A stretch of DNA of 64,000 nt, from assembly GCF_000429725.1 (NCBI RefSeq), contig NZ_AUCK01000017.1:1-64000 (forward strand), given 5' to 3'. The stretch is from Alkalicoccus chagannorensis DSM 18086 (GTDB lineage Bacteria; Bacillota; Bacilli; Bacillales; Salisediminibacteriaceae). Made by a program: the position numbers and the translations under genes. Of this stretch, positions 8,620 through 18,428 are shown piece by piece. Within the stretch, counting starts at the first letter, position 1. Every line of letters begins with the position of its first letter. The notes beneath the pieces are model-generated. The model made no database searches. It saw only the letters and a program-made list of their open reading frames with translations, and was not told the DNA's origin.

Positions 8620-8976
8620 TCACCCCTCCAATTCGAGCTGGAGTCGTTCCAACCCTTGTTCAAGGTCCAATGCAGTAGGGACTTCATCAAGTGCAATGCC
8701 CATGTCAATAAGCGTGATTGCCACTGCCGGCTGTATACCGGTCAAAACGACTTTCGCGCCCATAAGGTTGGACATGTCTACAACATCACCCAGTACTTTA
8801 GCAATAAACGAGTCGATCATTTCAACAGAGGTTAAATCGATGACGACCCCGCGGGATCCTTCTTCATGGATTTTCGCGAGTACATCTTCCTGAAATTGGA
8901 GAGCCGTCTGATCATCCAGCTCCACCTGGACGGAAATTAATAGATAGTCATGCAGCTTTAAAATTGGAATTCTCAC
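8620..8976 (-). CDS. rsbS: RsbS, stressosome core STAS protein
   Basis: A 118-residue single STAS domain. The conserved phospho-serine lies in [17 protein letters not shown] near residue 58. RsbS and RsbR build the stressosome that holds RsbT. The start is GTG overlapping the rsbR stop codon, with GGAGG upstream, so rsbR and rsbS are coupled. Confidence 0.96.
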   Translation of the reverse strand: MRIPILKLHDYLLISVQVELDDQTALQFQEDVLAKIHEEGSRGVVIDLTSVEMIDSFIAKVLGDVVDMSNLMGAKVVLTGIQPAVAITLIDMGIALDEVPTALDLEQGLERLQLELEG

Positions 8977-9809
8977 GCCTGACCCTCCTGCTCATCCAGA
9001 TCTGTGATTTCCCGCTTGGTCATTTCAAGCGCTGTTTCCACGCCCTTTTTCAGGGTGCTCTTTGTCGGAAAACGACCTAGATCGATACCGAGATTGACGA
9101 TCGTTTGTGCAATCTCCGGCCGGATGCCGACGAGAATGCAGGTAGCTCCGACCAGACGCACCGCTTCAGAAGCCTGAATAATATGGTGGGCCACCATCGT
9201 ATCGACTACAGGCACGCCGGTAATATCAATCAGCACCACTTGAGATCGGTGCTCAATCACACCATCCAGGAGGTTCTCCATGATCAGCTTCGCTCTTTCG
9301 GTGTCGATTGTTCCGACCAGCGGCATTACGCTGATTTTATCGAAGACTGGAATAAGCGGCGCCGAAAGCTCTTTCAAAGCCATTTTCTGAAGGAAAACTG
9401 TGTTCTCCCACGATCCGGAATATTGATCCACCAGGAGATTGACGACATCGTCCACCCAGTTTTCGATTTCCTGAAAGAACTCCAGTTTATCTTCGGGCAC
9501 ATCCGAATTTGCTGCGACAACGCTGACAGAAGCTTTACGGAACTCCTGCAGACCACGGGTGATAAAATTCAGCGGCCACCCCATTTGTATGAGCCGTTCA
9601 ACAAACTGGTTGAGCTCCTCATCACTGACAGCGTCCTGCTGCAGGGTCGTAAGCAGCTTATGGACAAACTCCCTGCTCGTATTATCAAACATGGAGTCTG
9701 TGACGTTCTTCAGTCCGTCTTCTTTACGGAATGCTTCTATTTGATTGAGCCAGGAATCGATGATCTGTTCCTGGTGATTCATTACATCTTCCCGTGCTTT
9801 CGCCTTCAT
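8973..9809 (-). CDS. rsbRA: RsbR, stressosome sensor protein
   Basis: A co-antagonist of about 278 residues. The N-terminal half (about 1-140) is the helical non-heme globin-like sensor domain and the C-terminal half (about 150-270) a STAS domain with [18 protein letters not shown] carrying the conserved threonine. I favour the ATG at 9809; an in-frame GTG at 9827 overlaps the only GGAGG, and an ATG at residue 10 of the chosen frame is also possible. B. subtilis has several RsbR paralogues; this one is in the operon position of RsbRA. Confidence 0.93.
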   Translation of the reverse strand: MKAKAREDVMNHQEQIIDSWLNQIEAFRKEDGLKNVTDSMFDNTSREFVHKLLTTLQQDAVSDEELNQFVERLIQMGWPLNFITRGLQEFRKASVSVVAANSDVPEDKLEFFQEIENWVDDVVNLLVDQYSGSWENTVFLQKMALKELSAPLIPVFDKISVMPLVGTIDTERAKLIMENLLDGVIEHRSQVVLIDITGVPVVDTMVAHHIIQASEAVRLVGATCILVGIRPEIAQTIVNLGIDLGRFPTKSTLKKGVETALEMTKREITDLDEQEGQA

Positions 9810-9851
9810 GCCAATTACAGCCTCCACTCTTCAAGACAAAGTTATATGTCC

Positions 9852-9880
9852 ATTATTTCACTGATACCCGCTATTTGCAA
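9852..9880 (-). promoter_or_regulatory. Possible sigma-A promoter of rsbR
   Basis: Minus strand TTGCAA (9880-9875), 17 bases, AATAAT (9857-9852), about 40 bases before rsbR. It would give the rsb genes their own housekeeping promoter after the mazF terminator. Confidence 0.4.
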
Positions 9881-9965
9881 ACGTTCCATCCCGCAGAACT
9901 CTGGAGGAATCTATAATTTCCTTGTTCCTGAGTATCCGATTCAGCCTCCGCAGCTGCCATAGACA

Positions 9966-10003
9966 CAAAAAAGACCGAACCTTCCTCGTGAAGTCCGGTC
10001 TTT
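9966..10003 (-). terminator. Terminator after mazF
   Basis: Minus-strand hairpin AAGACCGGACTTC...GGTTCGGTCTT followed by TTTTTTG, just after the mazF stop. It separates mazEF from the rsb genes, perhaps incompletely. Confidence 0.75.
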
Positions 10004-10017
10004 CTCTCAGGATGATA

Positions 10018-10368
10018 TTAAAAGTCAACAAGGCCGATACTAATATTCAGTGCTTCATTCACTTCTACCATCATACGTTCATCCAGCTGCGTGATCTTAT
10101 CTGTCAGCCGTTGTTTATCAATTGTTCGTATTTGTTCAAGCAGTATGACAGAGTCCCGGTCAAAACCGTATCGCTCCGCATCTATCTCTACATGTGTCGG
10201 CAGTTTCGCTTTCTGAATCTGGGCAGTGATCGCTGCTACGATAACGGTCGGGCTGAACCGGTTGCCGATATCATTCTGAATGACGAGCACCGGACGGATA
10301 CCGCCCTGCTCTGAACCGACTACAGGCGAGAGATCTGCAAAATACACATCTCCCCGCTTTACAATCAA
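10018..10368 (-). CDS. ndoA: MazF/EndoA toxin, mRNA endoribonuclease
   Basis: A 116-residue MazF-family toxin very like B. subtilis EndoA: starts [16 protein letters not shown], followed by [15 protein letters not shown] (with the catalytic arginine) and AAITAQ (catalytic threonine). EndoA cuts single-stranded RNA at UACAU-type sites. It is four bases after the antitoxin gene, between alr and rsbR as in B. subtilis. Confidence 0.96.
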   Translation of the reverse strand: MIVKRGDVYFADLSPVVGSEQGGIRPVLVIQNDIGNRFSPTVIVAAITAQIQKAKLPTHVEIDAERYGFDRDSVILLEQIRTIDKQRLTDKITQLDERMMVEVNEALNISIGLVDF

Positions 10369-10372
10369 GCCG

Positions 10373-10648
10373 CTACACCCCGCTTACAAGGCGATCCAGG
10401 GTGGTTTCAGCCTCCTCTTCAGCCAAGAAGGATTCCGTCGCAATATTCAGGTTGATTTTCGCCATGTCCATGTATCCCTGCTGCATCTTTCTGCGGATCT
10501 GCTCTTTCTTTTGTTCCTGCACGTACTCCATTGTAGCCTTTTGGATCAGGTCATCTCGTTTCATCAGGCCATCTCCTCCAATCAGTTCGTCCAGCTCGTT
10601 AACCAGCTGTCCGGGAAGGTTTACAGTAATGCTCTTGCTCGCATCCAT
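10373..10648 (-). CDS. ndoAI: MazE-type antitoxin EndoAI
   Basis: A 91-residue antitoxin with an N-terminal ribbon-helix-helix DNA-binding part ([19 protein letters not shown]) and a C-terminal helical tail that occupies the toxin active site. A GGGGGTG ribosome binding site precedes the ATG. It pairs with the adjacent MazF gene. Confidence 0.95.
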   Translation of the reverse strand: MDASKSITVNLPGQLVNELDELIGGDGLMKRDDLIQKATMEYVQEQKKEQIRRKMQQGYMDMAKINLNIATESFLAEEEAETTLDRLVSGV

Positions 10649-10695
10649 TCATCGGCACCCCCATACGTCCGTTCAGCAGATTCAATTCCAACATA

Positions 10696-10725
10696 ATCAT
10701 ATCATTTGACACCCGAAGTTGCCAA
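10696..10725 (-). promoter_or_regulatory. Sigma-A promoter of mazEF
   Basis: Minus strand TTGGCA (10725-10720), 18 bases, TATGAT (10701-10696), about 45 bases before the antitoxin start. Confidence 0.6.
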
Positions 10726-10929
10726 ACCCTTTTTTGAGATTTTTTCCGAAATCTCGACGAAACGTCCGGCGTTTTCACACAATTCACACGTTTGTGCTGG
10801 TGCAGAGGCGCCGAAGCCGGAATCAAACCGCTGTTTTTTAAAAAAATCTATGACCGCAGGCGCGCTATGCCAGCGATCAGGCAGGCGCGCTGCCTTCGTT
10901 AAGCATCCATTCGTCATGCCGGAGGTGCG

Positions 10930-12096
10930 TCAAAAAGTGAAACGGCTCCTCACTTCCACCTGTTCTCCGTTTATCAAAATCACTCTCGGTACCCGGGAAG
11001 AGATGATGCAAGGTACTTCATAGCTGATCGTATCCACTCTTCCAGCCACTTCATCCATCGTGATCTCTTCTCCGCCCTGCCTGCCGATCAGCACGACTTC
11101 TTCTCCCGTCTCGACCGGCTCCTCCACTTCAATCATCATTTGATCCATACAGATCCGACCGATGATCCGCGCTCGTCTGCCGTTGATGAGCACATCGCCG
11201 TCCTGATGGGCCCGGATCCAGCCATCTGCATAGCCGATCGGCACGGTGGCAGTCCACATGTCCCGCTCTGCTTTGTACGACCTGCCATAGCTGACGGTTT
11301 CGCCGCGCTGCAGATGCTTGCAGTGGGTAACGCGGCTTTTCAGCGTAAAAGCTCTCTTTAAGGGAAAAGGCAGATCCGATTGAATCTCTGCAGATGGATT
11401 TAGGCCGTACATCGAAATACCAAAACGCACCGTGTTCAGTGCCGCTTCGTCCACCCGCATGGCAGCTGCACTGTTCGCCGCATGGATCGAGTCCAGCGTG
11501 CCCGTCGTTTCTTCCAGCGTTTTCCTCTGGAACGTGAATTGTTCCAGCTGTTCTCTCGTGAAGCTGAGGTCTTTTTCGTCGCTTGCGGCAAAGTGCGTGA
11601 ACGCACCAGTGACCCGGACACTGTCGTGTGCTGCTGCTTTCCTTCCGAAAGAACGGATTTCTCCGACTTGTTTGAGGCCGAGGCGGTTCATTCCAGAATC
11701 GAGCTTGACGTGTACGTCCACGATGCCATCCAAGGCGAGCGCGTCCAGCCAGGCTTCTGCGTAGGCAGTCAACGTGATGTCGTAAGCGGCAGCCGCTGCT
11801 GCATCTTCCGGCCGTGAATACCCCATCACGAGAATCGGTGCGGTCATCCCTGCCTGACGGAGCTCCAGTGCTTCGTCCAGCATGGCCACAGCCAGCTGAT
11901 CTGCTCCGGCACGAAGGGCAGCCTTCGCTGTGTGCACGGCTCCATGTCCGTATCCGTCCGCCTTCACTACGGCCATGATTCCCGTTTTTTCAGGGAGGTG
12001 GCTGCGGAGGGCTGCGACATTCTCCTCTACTGCATCCATGTCAATGTCCGCCCACGTATCCCGGTAAAAGGAGGGGCCTGCTTTCATTGTTGTCAT
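10930..12096 (-). CDS. alr: Alanine racemase
   Basis: A PLP enzyme of about 388 residues interconverting L- and D-alanine for cell-wall synthesis. The PLP-lysine motif is MAVVKADGYGHGAV near residue 40, the second-base tyrosine is in VSYGRSYKAE, and RFGISMYGL is conserved. Start choice: ATG at 12096 is eight bases from GAGGAGGAG; ATG at 12102, overlapping the acpS stop, is too close to it. The following 280 bases before the antitoxin gene hold the mazEF promoter and no further gene. Confidence 0.95.
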   Translation of the reverse strand: MTTMKAGPSFYRDTWADIDMDAVEENVAALRSHLPEKTGIMAVVKADGYGHGAVHTAKAALRAGADQLAVAMLDEALELRQAGMTAPILVMGYSRPEDAAAAAAYDITLTAYAEAWLDALALDGIVDVHVKLDSGMNRLGLKQVGEIRSFGRKAAAHDSVRVTGAFTHFAASDEKDLSFTREQLEQFTFQRKTLEETTGTLDSIHAANSAAAMRVDEAALNTVRFGISMYGLNPSAEIQSDLPFPLKRAFTLKSRVTHCKHLQRGETVSYGRSYKAERDMWTATVPIGYADGWIRAHQDGDVLINGRRARIIGRICMDQMMIEVEEPVETGEEVVLIGRQGGEEITMDEVAGRVDTISYEVPCIISSRVPRVILINGEQVEVRSRFTF

Positions 12097-12101
12097 TTTC
12101 A

Positions 12102-12452
12102 TCACTCCTCCTCTTCGATCAGCACATGGGCACAGGCATACTCCCTGCTGTGGGAAATGGAAAGATGAACGTTCCCCGTCTCTCCACGGACCCGCATCAC
12201 CGGCCTGCCTGAAGGATCGTTTTGAATGTCAATATCCTGAAAAGAGAGCTTCTGTCCGATCCCGCACCCTTTTGCTTTTGCGTAGGCTTCTTTTGCCGCA
12301 AAACGCCCGGCTGCATAGACTGCCTTCTGGTCTCCGCTTTTTTTCTCCAGCAGCCGACGCTCTTCTTCCGTGAACAGCCGCCGTGCGAGACGTGGCATCG
12401 CCTGCCTGATCCGGCTGATTTCTACAATATCGATCCCTGTCCCTACTATCAT
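12102..12452 (-). CDS. acpS: Holo-[acyl-carrier-protein] synthase
   Basis: A 116-residue 4'-phosphopantetheinyl transferase. Signature motifs are GTGIDIVEISRI (magnesium-binding Asp near 8) and FAAKEAYAKAKG (Glu near 57). It transfers phosphopantetheine from CoA to acyl carrier protein. Its stop overlaps the start region of alr, so the two are co-transcribed. Confidence 0.96.
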   Translation of the reverse strand: MIVGTGIDIVEISRIRQAMPRLARRLFTEEERRLLEKKSGDQKAVYAAGRFAAKEAYAKAKGCGIGQKLSFQDIDIQNDPSGRPVMRVRGETGNVHLSISHSREYACAHVLIEEEE

Positions 12453-12581
12453 CTTCCTGCACCTCTCCTGCGTGCGCCGCTGTGATTGTCTATGATAAAA
12501 TTAATACATCTTCGCACTCTATTATAGAGGAAACTATAGTGGAGTTCACGAAGGAATCCTATGTAGAAATGGGGCTCGTCG

Positions 12582-13343
12582 ATGTTTCTCCGCAATGAAA
12601 GCTTTGGTGAATATATACGTTCCTACAAAGTAATCACAGCCATCATTATTGTTAATTTGTTCTTCTTCATCTGGGTGGATCTGTTCACGTTTCTCGGCGG
12701 TGCTGAAATCCGCGGGCTCGGCATCGGTTCGAACATCCATATTGCCATGGGGGAATGGTGGCGGTTCATCACGCCGATTTTTCTGCACGGCGGACTCACC
12801 CATGTGCTCTTCAATTCCTTTGCGCTCTTTTTATTCGGGCCGGCGTTAGAACAAATGCTCGGAAGGACCCGGTTTATTGCTGCGTACCTCGGCACAGGGA
12901 TTTTCGCTAATGTCGTCTATTTCTATTTCGGCTCCCCTGACCCGCACCTCGGTGCTTCCGGTGCTGTATTCGGCCTTTTTGGTATCTATCTTTATATGGT
13001 CGCACTGCGCAAAGACTTGATATCGAATGTGAACTCCCAGATGATCACCGTCATTATTGTCATAGGTGTCATCATGACGTTTATCAATCCGCAAGTCAAC
13101 ATCATCGCCCACATTTTCGGTCTTTTGTCAGGGGCCCTGATCGCTCCATTGATGCTTGCAGGAGTGCGGTACAGTGATCAATTTACAGAAAGGCATGTCC
13201 ACGACCCGGATGAAATCGGCTTTGACCCGGACCGTTGGCGCAAAAAAGCGAGGCTGAAACAGCGGATCTGGTTTTACGCTGCAGCCGGACTGGTCGCGAT
13301 GATTGCCTTCTTCGCTTTCGTCGACTTTTTCCTTCTGCCGTAG
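12582..13343 (+). CDS. Rhomboid family intramembrane serine protease
   Basis: A 253-residue membrane protein with about six transmembrane helices. The catalytic serine is Ser126 in GASGAVFG and the partner His177 in NIIAHIFGLLSG; HGGLTHVLFN (His69, His74, Asn78) is the usual oxyanion-side motif. Substrates are unknown. It lies divergent to acpS, as does a rhomboid gene near acpS in B. subtilis. The ribosome binding site is poor (GGGGCT), so the exact start is less certain. Confidence 0.93.
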   Translation: MFLRNESFGEYIRSYKVITAIIIVNLFFFIWVDLFTFLGGAEIRGLGIGSNIHIAMGEWWRFITPIFLHGGLTHVLFNSFALFLFGPALEQMLGRTRFIAAYLGTGIFANVVYFYFGSPDPHLGASGAVFGLFGIYLYMVALRKDLISNVNSQMITVIIVIGVIMTFINPQVNIIAHIFGLLSGALIAPLMLAGVRYSDQFTERHVHDPDEIGFDPDRWRKKARLKQRIWFYAAAGLVAMIAFFAFVDFFLLP

Positions 13344-13390
13344 TCAGACACAGGGTCTTGTTAGAACAGACACGTCCGTGCTTCTCAACG

Positions 13391-13485
13391 ACACAAGCCG
13401 ATATCGGAACGGCGTGTGCAGCAGGCTTTCTACCCGTGAAGCGCGCACCACTTCCCTCGATGAGAACGTACACATGCTTATCACA
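13391..13485 (+). repeat. Family C repeat, diverged copy C1
   Basis: Shares blocks with family C: ATCGGAACGGCGTG, a GC-rich middle and TGAGAACGTACACATGCTTATCAC at the 3' end. It lies between the rhomboid gene and the terminator at 13491. Confidence 0.5.
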
Positions 13486-13490
13486 GAAGA

Positions 13491-13530
13491 AAAAAGGAGC
13501 ACTCCACTGAAGGGAGTGCTCCTTTTTTTC
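13491..13530. terminator. Bidirectional terminator, rhomboid / iron permease
   Basis: Perfect stem GGAGCACTCC...GGAGTGCTCC with A residues before and seven T residues after. It serves the convergent genes on both sides. Confidence 0.9.
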
Positions 13531-13559
13531 GTAACAGCAGATATCGACCGTCAGCTTTC

Positions 13560-15200
13560 TCAGTAACGTTTCAGCAGGTAGTGCAGCGGCAGAATGGAGA
13601 CGAGCACAATCAAAAGGGCTCCTGGCGCCGCCTGATGGTATAACGCTTCGGAAGCTTCTACATACACGCGGACAGCAAGCGTATCAAACCCGGGCGGGCG
13701 CAGCATCAAGGTTGCCGGCAGTTCTTTGATCGAACTGACAAACACCAGGGCCCCGCCGGCAAGGATGCCGGGCATGATGGAAGGCAGCGTCACCTTAAGC
13801 ATCACCTTCCACGCCGGGTAGCCGAGGCTGCGCGCGGCTTCATCCATGCGCGGAGAGACAAGGCTTAAAGAGGCCTCGCCTGCCTGCATCGCCTGTGGAA
13901 GGAAGCGCACAATAAACGCGATTGCAATCATGTACATCGTGTTATACAGCATCGGCAGGTGATTATTGAAGATAAACACCATTCCGAGAGCAACGATCAC
14001 CCCGGGCAGCGCGTACCCTGTATAGCTCAGTTTATCCACGGTAGATGAAATCACCGAAGGATGGCGCGATTTCAAATAAATGAGCGGCAGAGCCAAGACC
14101 ATACAGAACAAAGCCGCCATACCGGAAACTTGAATGCTGTTCCACGCATAGGCGAAGAAGTCAGCATCAATTACGCCGACACCGGCACCGATTGCTGTCC
14201 AGTAGACGAGAACATAAATCGGGAGAGCCACTGCCATACCGAAGATAGCAGCTACATACAACGTGACGAGCGGCTTCCAGCGCCCGAGCTTCAGAATCTC
14301 CGGCGGGCGGTAGGAATTCGACGTCTGATAAAATTTATTCTTTCGCCGTGTATACGATTCGATCCACAGAACAAAGACGGTAATCACAATCAGAACGAGA
14401 CTCAACACAGAAGCTGCAGGAATATCAAACCCTGCGCGCTGGTAGTAAATCGCGGCCGTGAATGTCACATACCGCATCATGGCAATCGCGCCGAAATCCG
14501 ACAGCACGTAGAGCGAAATGAGAATGGCACCGGCGCCAATAGCAGGCCGCATGAGCGGGAGGTTGACCTTGCGGAAGATCTGCCCCGTCGTCATACCTTG
14601 GGAGCGGGCCACTTCTTCATAGTTCCGGTTCATCTTCCGAAGCGACGCACAGGAGATCAAAAAGACGTAAGGGTACGTGAACATCGTCATCACAAAGAAC
14701 ACACCCCAGAACGAGTACACATCCAGCGGATAGCCTCCCATGAAACCGTCCAATCCCATCTCCCAGAAATCACGCATCCAGCCGCTCGGACCGAAAACGA
14801 TGATGTAGGTGACTGCACCTACATATGGCGGAATGACGAGCGGAATGGCCAGCAGCCACTGCCACATTTTCCTGCCGGGGACATCGGTCCTTGTAACGAA
14901 CCAGGCGAGCGAGACCCCGATGACAATCGCAGCTGCTGTCACGGCGACTGTTAATGAGACCGTATTCCAAAGCAGCCCGGGGATCCGTCCGCCGAGCAGC
15001 CTCATCCAGCTGTCTACACCCGCCTGCAGGGACTGGACGATCACGTAAAGGAGCGGGACGGACATCAGTACACCCGTCAGGAGTCCAATAATCAAGAGTA
15101 CCGGTCCCGGAGGGTTCCCGCGCCAAATATCACGCCATAGTCGCATCGTGCTGTATTTGAACTTTTGGATGCTGGATTCTTCTGGTGAAGACATACACAC
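13560..15200 (-). CDS. Ferric iron ABC transporter, fused permease (FbpB/SfuB type)
   Basis: A 546-residue protein with about 12 transmembrane helices: two fused binding-protein-dependent permease domains, each with an EAA loop (EEVARSQGMTTGQIFRKVNL near 200; DEAARSLGYPAWKVMLKVTL near 455). This is the usual make-up of Fe(III)-type importers. It works with the binding lipoprotein and ATPase encoded upstream. A terminator at 15427 separates it from the binding-protein gene, so its expression may be lower. Confidence 0.92.
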   Translation of the reverse strand: MCMSSPEESSIQKFKYSTMRLWRDIWRGNPPGPVLLIIGLLTGVLMSVPLLYVIVQSLQAGVDSWMRLLGGRIPGLLWNTVSLTVAVTAAAIVIGVSLAWFVTRTDVPGRKMWQWLLAIPLVIPPYVGAVTYIIVFGPSGWMRDFWEMGLDGFMGGYPLDVYSFWGVFFVMTMFTYPYVFLISCASLRKMNRNYEEVARSQGMTTGQIFRKVNLPLMRPAIGAGAILISLYVLSDFGAIAMMRYVTFTAAIYYQRAGFDIPAASVLSLVLIVITVFVLWIESYTRRKNKFYQTSNSYRPPEILKLGRWKPLVTLYVAAIFGMAVALPIYVLVYWTAIGAGVGVIDADFFAYAWNSIQVSGMAALFCMVLALPLIYLKSRHPSVISSTVDKLSYTGYALPGVIVALGMVFIFNNHLPMLYNTMYMIAIAFIVRFLPQAMQAGEASLSLVSPRMDEAARSLGYPAWKVMLKVTLPSIMPGILAGGALVFVSSIKELPATLMLRPPGFDTLAVRVYVEASEALYHQAAPGALLIVLVSILPLHYLLKRY

Positions 15201-15426
15201 GATTCCTCCGACTTAGAATTGACTGCACGTTTCATTCAATCATATTTTGCTGCACAGCGCTACTGAAACAATATGTAAGGGTGCGTCCCGAAGCAAAGCA
15301 AGCAAGGGACCAAACGATCCAACTGCCTTTGACCGGAGACACGCACGCAGTCGCTGCGAAGCAGAGGTCCATCTCCTCGCCGACAGGGAGCTCCAAATGC
15401 CTGCTGCGCCCGGGCACGTAACAGGA

Positions 15427-15460
15427 AAAAGTCTGCGGTTCAGCACCGGCAGACTCTTCC
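15427..15460 (-). terminator. Terminator after the iron-binding lipoprotein gene
   Basis: Minus-strand hairpin AGTCTGCCGGTG...ACCGCAGACT followed by TTTTTC. It may allow partial read-through to the permease gene. The rest of the 277-base gap shows no gene. Confidence 0.7.
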
Positions 15461-15477
15461 TGCAGCATTCGTTTGTC

Positions 15478-16719
15478 TTAACGGAGCTCTAAATCGAGTC
15501 CGGCATCCTCAATCAGCTGACGTGTGTCTTCGAAGTAGTTTCCGAGCTCACGGATCGGCATATCCTGTACTTCCAGTTCCTCAAACGGGACGGCTTCTTC
15601 AAACGGCGGTTCCAGTTCCGGATTGATCGGTACTTCGAGTGATTCACCGACGAAAGCGAGCTGATTCTCTTCCTGGAGTACCCAGTTCAGAAACGCCTTT
15701 GCGTTCTCCTCGTTAGGACCGCCTGCAACATTCCCGACACCAGCAGCGTTCACAATGGCTCCCATTTCATCTTCGCCCTGGTCGGCATAAACGAAACCGA
15801 CATTGTTGTCCTCCGGTTCTTCGAGCTGCTGATGGAAGTAGTAGTTATTCACAAGACCAAAAGCATGCTCACCTGCTCCTACGGCGCGACGGATATCTCC
15901 GTGACCTTCGAAGACGCCTGCCGCTTGATCACGAATCGATTCAATCCATTCCTGCGTACGCTCGTCGCCCCACTCGTAGCGGAGAGCTGATACGTTCCCG
16001 ATCATCCCGCCGTTGCCTCCACGGGTAATCGCATAGCCGTTCTCTACATCTGCATACGATTCGTCAAACAGGTCTTCCATGCTGGAAGGAACATCTTCCT
16101 CTTCGATCATGTCCTGATTATAAATGAATCCCCGTGCCCGTGTGGAAAGAGCGAACCAGGCATCATTTTCTGCGCGGAACTGCTCCTCAATGGTGTCGAT
16201 ATTCTCCAGGCTGTCGTTCGCCTCAAGAAAACCTTCATCATTGAGATACTCGAGGGCCCCTACATCATTGGAGATGTAGACATCCGCCTGCACGTTCCCG
16301 GCTTCCTCCTGAATCTGCAGAGCTTCTGCTTCATGGAGCGCCTGCACTTCTACGCCTGTTTCCTCTTCAAATTTATCCAGCAGGTCGTTGACGAAGATTT
16401 CATTTCGCGCGGAGTAAACAACAAGCTCGCCATCGAGATCTGCAAATGCTTCAGAACCCTCTTCCCCGTTGTTATCCTCATTCTCTTCTCCATTACCATT
16501 ATTGGCATCATCATCGTTGTTCTCGTTGTCATTCTCATTCAGTTCTTCGCTGTCCTCGCTGGAGTCAGCACCGCCGTTCTCGTTATTATTCTCATTGACG
16601 GCATTGCCGCCGGCTTGATTGTTCTCTGCTTCCTGCGCGTTTTCTATGTCATTCCCGCAAGCGGTAAGAAATACTGCTGTAAGTACGGACGCTGTCAGCG
16701 CCTTATTCCGGATCTTCAT
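15478..16719 (-). CDS. Ferric iron ABC transporter, substrate-binding lipoprotein
   Basis: A 413-residue extracytoplasmic binding protein. The signal peptide ends in the lipobox FLTAC with Cys21. Residues about 25-92 are a low-complexity Asn/Glu/Asp linker before the folded part (ELVVYSARNEIFVNDLLDKF), which is the FbpA/FutA-type Fe(III)-binding start. The linker resembles those of three other surface proteins in this window. A Fur box and promoter lie just upstream. Confidence 0.92.
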   Translation of the reverse strand: MKIRNKALTASVLTAVFLTACGNDIENAQEAENNQAGGNAVNENNNENGGADSSEDSEELNENDNENNDDDANNGNGEENEDNNGEEGSEAFADLDGELVVYSARNEIFVNDLLDKFEEETGVEVQALHEAEALQIQEEAGNVQADVYISNDVGALEYLNDEGFLEANDSLENIDTIEEQFRAENDAWFALSTRARGFIYNQDMIEEEDVPSSMEDLFDESYADVENGYAITRGGNGGMIGNVSALRYEWGDERTQEWIESIRDQAAGVFEGHGDIRRAVGAGEHAFGLVNNYYFHQQLEEPEDNNVGFVYADQGEDEMGAIVNAAGVGNVAGGPNEENAKAFLNWVLQEENQLAFVGESLEVPINPELEPPFEEAVPFEELEVQDMPIRELGNYFEDTRQLIEDAGLDLELR

Positions 16720-16756
16720 GATTAGTCAAGCACTCCTTTTTTATCAATGAATTAAA

Positions 16757-16775
16757 TGAAAATGATTATCATTTC
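16757..16775 (-). promoter_or_regulatory. Fur box upstream of the iron-binding lipoprotein
   Basis: The palindromic AATGATTATCATT core equals the centre of the Fur consensus. It lies about 40 bases before the start codon and just downstream of the promoter at 16787-16815. A weaker copy (GAGAATCAATG) overlaps that promoter. Confidence 0.8.
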
Positions 16776-16786
16776 TACTGATACTC

Positions 16787-16815
16787 AGGTTATCGCAAAT
16801 GAGAATCAATGTCAA
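16787..16815 (-). promoter_or_regulatory. Promoter of the iron-binding lipoprotein gene
   Basis: Minus strand TTGACA (16815-16810), 17 bases, TAACCT (16792-16787). Fur-box-like sequence within the spacer and just downstream suggests iron repression. Confidence 0.55.
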
Positions 16816-16935
16816 CTGCGTTCATAAAAGAAAGATTTCTTTTCCCGAACCTGCTTCTCCCACATCAAGTGCATCAGAAATGAGGCGCATCGCGCGACGC
16901 TGTCTCCATCGAGGATAACTGATGTATGCTCCTCA

Positions 16936-16973
16936 CTGAAAAAGCGCCCGCAGTATAGGCTGCGAACGCTCTT
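16936..16973 (-). terminator. Terminator after the iron transporter ATPase gene
   Basis: Minus-strand hairpin AGCGTTCGCAGCC...CTGCGGGCGCT followed by TTTTTC, 30-60 bases after the stop. Confidence 0.65.
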
Positions 16974-16999
16974 CAACACGTGCATGGGTGACTCGGGAG

Positions 17000-18058
17000 C
17001 TACTCCACAAGCGCAACCAATTCGGGCTTGATATCAAAGGAGACGATGGTTCCAATCTCTACATCCTGTTCCACAGGGGCATAAATCACCATCGGGGCCT
17101 GCGTCAGGGCAGAATCATCGTTCAGCTTGACGTGCAGCTCCTGGTATTCACCACCGTACGTCACGCGCTCGACACGGCCGCAGTAATCGCCCTGTTCGGA
17201 CAGCATGCAGCCTTCTGGACGGATCGACAGCGTAACCTTTTCGAGCTGCTGCTTCGATTCTTCCGGAAGAGACACTTTACCAATGTGCGTGTGAATACTT
17301 TTCAGGTCATGATCCATCTGACCGGTCAGAAGGTTTGTCTTCCCGACAAACTGAGCGACAAAGCAGTTCTTCGGACATCGGTACATTTCTTTCGGGGCAG
17401 CGATCTGCTGAATAACCCCTTCGTTCATCACGACAACCCGGTCGGAAACAGCAAAGGCATCCTTCTGGTCATGCGTAACAATGATGGCTGTAATATTGGC
17501 ACGTCGAAGGATGTTCGTGACATCAAAGCGCATTTTTTCGCGCAGGCCGGCATCGAGGTTACTAAACGGTTCATCCATCAGCACGACGTGCGGTTTGGGC
17601 GCGAGTGCACGGGCCAGGGCGACACGCTGCTGCTGCCCTCCGGATAGCTCTGTCGGATAGCGGTCTGCATAAGCCTCGAGTTCGACGAGTTCCAACACTT
17701 CCGCCGCCCGCTTCTTTTTGTCCCGCTTCTTCCATTTATTCAGTCCGAACATGATGTTCTTTTCGATCGTCATATGAGGAAACAGCGCATAATCCTGAAA
17801 GACCATGCCGATTCCACGCTTTTCCGGAGGCAGCACCCGGTTCTCATTGACGACAACCGCGTCGTCAATATGGATCGATCCTGCGCTTGGATTTTCAAAA
17901 CCTGCAATCATACGGAGTGTGGTCGTTTTACCACAACCGCTTGGACCAAGCAGAGAAAGAATTTCCCCTTCTTTTATTGAGAGACTCAATTTATCAACTG
18001 CCGGCTTTCCGGCATCTGAGAACGACTTCGTGATGTGATCAAGCTGTATAAAACTCAT
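17000..18058 (-). CDS. Ferric iron ABC transporter, ATP-binding protein (FbpC type)
   Basis: A 352-residue ABC ATPase. Walker A is GPSGCGKTT near residue 39, the signature is LSGGQQQRVALARAL, Walker B is VVLMDEPFSNLD, and a TOBE-like domain follows after about 245. It belongs to the PotA/FbpC group with long C-terminal regulatory domains. It comes first of the three iron genes and has its own Fur box. Confidence 0.92.
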   Translation of the reverse strand: MSFIQLDHITKSFSDAGKPAVDKLSLSIKEGEILSLLGPSGCGKTTTLRMIAGFENPSAGSIHIDDAVVVNENRVLPPEKRGIGMVFQDYALFPHMTIEKNIMFGLNKWKKRDKKKRAAEVLELVELEAYADRYPTELSGGQQQRVALARALAPKPHVVLMDEPFSNLDAGLREKMRFDVTNILRRANITAIIVTHDQKDAFAVSDRVVVMNEGVIQQIAAPKEMYRCPKNCFVAQFVGKTNLLTGQMDHDLKSIHTHIGKVSLPEESKQQLEKVTLSIRPEGCMLSEQGDYCGRVERVTYGGEYQELHVKLNDDSALTQAPMVIYAPVEQDVEIGTIVSFDIKPELVALVE

Positions 18059-18127
18059 GACGTACCCTCCATCGAAGATTTCCCGTGACCGCGTCCCTGC
18101 TTCTTATTTAGAATGATTTTAATCTAG

Positions 18128-18147
18128 TTGAGAATCATTTTCATTTC
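18128..18147 (-). promoter_or_regulatory. Fur-like box upstream of the iron transporter ATPase
   Basis: TTGAGAATCATTTTCATTTC resembles the Fur site and lies 70-90 bases before the start codon. A second GAATGATTTTAATC half-match is next to it. Confidence 0.65.
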
Positions 18148-18428
18148 TAATCCACCGAAAGTATAGCACGTTTACTTTCAAAAGGTCAATGAAATTCCTT
18201 CTCATTAAGAGCGCCTCTCTGCATTCCTTCTTTTTTTGTCACATCTGCTCTCCTCTAGTCATCATGACTGCGCTGCCATACGGAGACTGTCGGCCTTGAT
18301 CGCAGGAAGCCGACGCATGTTCTCCGGCTCTGCTCTGAAGAGAGAACGAGCCGTCACCTTCCCTCAAAAAGACGCACCATTCTTTTTGAAACCGTTGAAC
18401 TCCCCCTTCTCATCTCCGCAAAGAGGCG

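Noticed and set aside
10860-10905. Terminator after alanine racemase
   Set aside because: GGCGCGCT repeats look hairpin-like but are mostly direct repeats, and pairing is poor.
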